Assembly: GCA_029261305.1 (NCBI GenBank)
Contig: JAJDBO010000346.1
Coordinates: forward strand, 1-7,775
Reading direction: 5' to 3'
DNA: 7,775 bases
From: Nitrospirales bacterium
Lineage (GTDB): Bacteria > Nitrospirota > Nitrospiria > Nitrospirales > UBA8639
How positions within the stretch are numbered: position 1 is the first letter of the stretch; every line of letters starts with the position of its first letter. The notes beneath the pieces are model-generated. The model did no database searches. It saw only the letters and a program-made list of their open reading frames with translations, and was not told where the DNA came from. Positions 6,283 to 7,775 of this stretch are shown piece after piece. The translations under genes and the position numbers were made by a program.

Positions 6283-7146
6283 ATGTCTGAATCCAAAATC
6301 GCCCTGTACATTGGCAACGAGTTGTATCCTGGCGGGGGCTCTGACCCTTCCGGGACCATCAAGATTCTGCAACAAAGCCCGCTCACCAGCCCGATACTGG
6401 GCCTCTTGAACCAAAGTGCCGACCACCCTGATCAACTGGTTTATAACGACGGGATCAATCCGCTTTTCAACACTTCTGGAGATTACATAGGTAGTAATCA
6501 ATGGCCAGGCATTCTTAGCAGTCTACGGGGCGGAAATATCCGGGAGGTGTACCTTTCCTTTTCCACGAACGGTACGGAATACATGAGCAACCTGATCTCT
6601 AGCAACAAGACCGCCGCTCTCAAGATTCTTTCCTACGTGAAGGACAACCTGGGCTTTGACGGCATTGACCTGGATTATGAAGGCGGGGACTACTCTTCGT
6701 CCTCTCCCATCTATCCCGTGGCAGTCGCAGCCACCAAAGCTGGCCTAAAGGTTACGGCGGCCCCTTACAGCAATCAATCGGATTGGCAAGCCTGGGTGCA
6801 ATATGTGCAAAACAATTTGGGTACGGTCTCCTGGCTGAACCTGCAGTGTTATGCAGGAGGGAAATACAACAACCCCGGCGATTGGCTAAATATGGGAACT
6901 TCGATTGTGGCTGGCAGTTGCAATAACTGCTGTTGCCCCCAAACCACCTGCTCCCCGGCTGATATGCAAAAACTGTTTACCCTTTGGAGAACTGGGCAAG
7001 GCAAGGTTTCCTCTAGTTGCTGGAGTGGCACTTCGAATACGAAACCCCAAGCAATCGGTGGTGGTTTCATCTGGGTCTACTCCAGCATTCAAGGGGCAGA
7101 GTATTCTGCCTACATGAATGCAGTAAAAAATGGGCTGGGAGTTTAG
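6283..7146 (+). CDS. GH18 glycoside hydrolase, chitinase-like
   Basis: The 287-aa protein has the family 18 hydrolase signature: FDGIDLDYEGG, with Asp126, Asp129, Asp131 and the catalytic acid Glu133 all present. A strand IREVYLSFS (86-94) precedes it, LNLQCYAGG (185-193) resembles the substrate-binding strand, and GGGFIWVYSS (259-268) resembles the last barrel strand. GH18 enzymes cleave beta-1,4-GlcNAc links in chitin or related glycans, with the substrate N-acetyl group assisting. The protein is a bare catalytic barrel without signal peptide, carbohydrate-binding module or anchor, which is unusual for a chitinase; it may act inside the cell or leave by a leaderless route. A Cys cluster lies at 213-223 (CNNCCCPQTTC), with Cys246 nearby, suggesting disulfides or metal binding. 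AGAAAGGA (6269-6276) lies 6 bases before the ATG. It follows the candidate attC by about 65 bases, but I find no attC after it. The specific substrate is unknown. Confidence 0.85.
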   Translation: MSESKIALYIGNELYPGGGSDPSGTIKILQQSPLTSPILGLLNQSADHPDQLVYNDGINPLFNTSGDYIGSNQWPGILSSLRGGNIREVYLSFSTNGTEYMSNLISSNKTAALKILSYVKDNLGFDGIDLDYEGGDYSSSSPIYPVAVAATKAGLKVTAAPYSNQSDWQAWVQYVQNNLGTVSWLNLQCYAGGKYNNPGDWLNMGTSIVAGSCNNCCCPQTTCSPADMQKLFTLWRTGQGKVSSSCWSGTSNTKPQAIGGGFIWVYSSIQGAEYSAYMNAVKNGLGV

Positions 7147-7330
7147 AAAAAACCTTGTGAAGACGGCCCCCAATCTCCTCTGCGTAAAGAAAAAAAGACC
7201 AATTAAAGAAAAAGGGGCCACCTCAAGTTGTGTCTTGCGATGACGTAGTATTGGCCTAGGATTGCGGATTGGGGAATGCTCTTCTTTGGGGTGAGGGTCG
7301 GATTTTAGGAACAGAGTGCGAAGATAAGGG

Positions 7331-7369
7331 AAAAGAGCGAATAGCATTGTGCATGCTACTCGCTCTTTT
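7331..7369. terminator. Bidirectional intrinsic terminator between GH18 gene and acs
   Basis: AAAAGAGCGAATAGCA (7331-7346) pairs with TGCTACTCGCTCTTTT (7354-7369) at 15 of 16 positions around a 7-base loop. The T run follows the stem on the plus strand and, because the other arm starts with AAAA, also on the minus strand. It can therefore end transcription both from the accessory genes and from acs, whose stop codon is only 10 bases away. The gap 7147-7330 to its left holds nothing else I can support. Confidence 0.85.
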
Positions 7370-7379
7370 AATATGAGGG

Positions 7380-7775
7380 TTATTCTTCCAGCGTTGAAAT
7401 GTCGCCGGGGTCTTGGCCGAGTTCTTTGGCTTTGAGGACGCGGCGCATGATTTTTCCTGATCTTGTTTTTGGGAGCGACGTCACGATTTCAATTTCGCGT
7501 GGAACGGCGATTTTCCCGAGTTCGGTTTGGACGTGGGATTTCAGACTTTTTGTCAGGTCTGAATTTTCTTCTTGTCCCTGTTTAAGAATCACAAAGGCTT
7601 TGATCATTTCTCCGGCGGTTTTGTGAGGCTTGCCGATGACTGCAGCTTCAACCACTGCATCGTGACTGACTAACGCGCTTTCTACTTCTGCGGTGCCGAT
7701 GCGGTTGCCTGCCACTTTCACTACATCATCAGCGCGACCCATGAACCAGAAATAGCCGTCTTCATCTTTGTGGCA
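7380..7775 (-). CDS. acs: Acetyl-CoA synthetase (AMP-forming), C-terminal part
   Basis: The last 131 codons of the gene are present; the rest lies beyond the right edge. The enzyme activates acetate with ATP to acetyl-AMP and then forms acetyl-CoA. The visible part is the mobile C-terminal lid domain. [26 protein letters not shown] corresponds to the hinge and the motif around the conserved Gly-Arg, and [11 protein letters not shown] near the end carries the catalytic Lys that is acetylated to switch off Acs in other bacteria. The Gly-x-Arg-Ile-Gly-Thr-Ala-Glu stretch favours Acs over other AMP-forming ligases, although a propionate-preferring relative cannot be excluded. The gene converges on the accessory genes, with a bidirectional terminator just past its stop. 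Its 3' end is the source of the direct repeat at 1-106. Confidence 0.88.
   Translation of the reverse strand, partial: CHKDEDGYFWFMGRADDVVKVAGNRIGTAEVESALVSHDAVVEAAVIGKPHKTAGEMIKAFVILKQGQEENSDLTKSLKSHVQTELGKIAVPREIEIVTSLPKTRSGKIMRRVLKAKELGQDPGDISTLEE

Noticed and set aside
7147..7280. attC or terminator directly after the GH18 gene
   Set aside because: No GTTRRRY box; GGCCCC (7165-7170) and GGGGCC (7214-7219) are complementary but only 6 bp with a long loop and no T run.
6886..7347. 153-codon minus-strand ORF across the GH18 gene end
   Set aside because: It runs antisense to a clear enzyme and through the terminator, with no recognisable domain; a shadow frame.

Overview
The window is an accessory stretch from a Gram-negative-looking bacterium of moderate GC content. 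It ends on the right in a conserved housekeeping gene, the 3' end of an AMP-forming acetyl-CoA synthetase (acs) on the minus strand. I cannot identify the species. A Nitrospirota-type or proteobacterial host is only a guess from the Acs tail and the mix of genes. No rRNA, tRNA, CRISPR array, transposase or integrase is visible.

Layout, left to right. Bases 1-106 are a decayed direct repeat of the acs 3' end found at 7399-7504 (59 of the first 60 bases are identical), so about 7.3 kb of accessory DNA lies between two copies. A long imperfect inverted repeat (257-385) follows, then non-coding DNA. At 710-2587 is a large fusion of a V8-like serine protease and an endonuclease/exonuclease/phosphatase (EEP) domain. 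At 2692-3089 is a small gene that looks frameshifted, followed at once by a convincing integron attC recombination site (3098-3156). Next is a two-gene operon: a polyphenol oxidase/tyrosinase (3261-4793) coupled by an ATGA overlap to a DUF2182 metal-binding membrane protein (4790-5581). An AT-rich gap leads to a 133-aa unknown protein (5774-6175), whose stop codon lies inside a second, short attC candidate (6170-6217). A GH18 chitinase-like protein (6283-7146) follows, then a bidirectional terminator (7331-7369) and acs.

The two attC sites, genes ending in or just before them, all accessory genes on one strand, and gene-to-gene shifts in base composition point to a chromosomal integron cassette array or its remnant. 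The tyrosinase-DUF2182 pair, the protease-nuclease fusion and the acs-repeat boundary are the parts that deserve attention.

Working together: the tyrosinase needs two copper ions, and its coupled membrane partner has Cys, His and Met residues suited to handling metal, so the pair is probably a copper-enzyme module (inference). The protease-EEP fusion is intact at both active sites and lacks an export signal, which suits an intracellular self-activating or conflict-type effector (inference). The 133-aa protein recalls small adaptor-like proteins of such systems only in outline.
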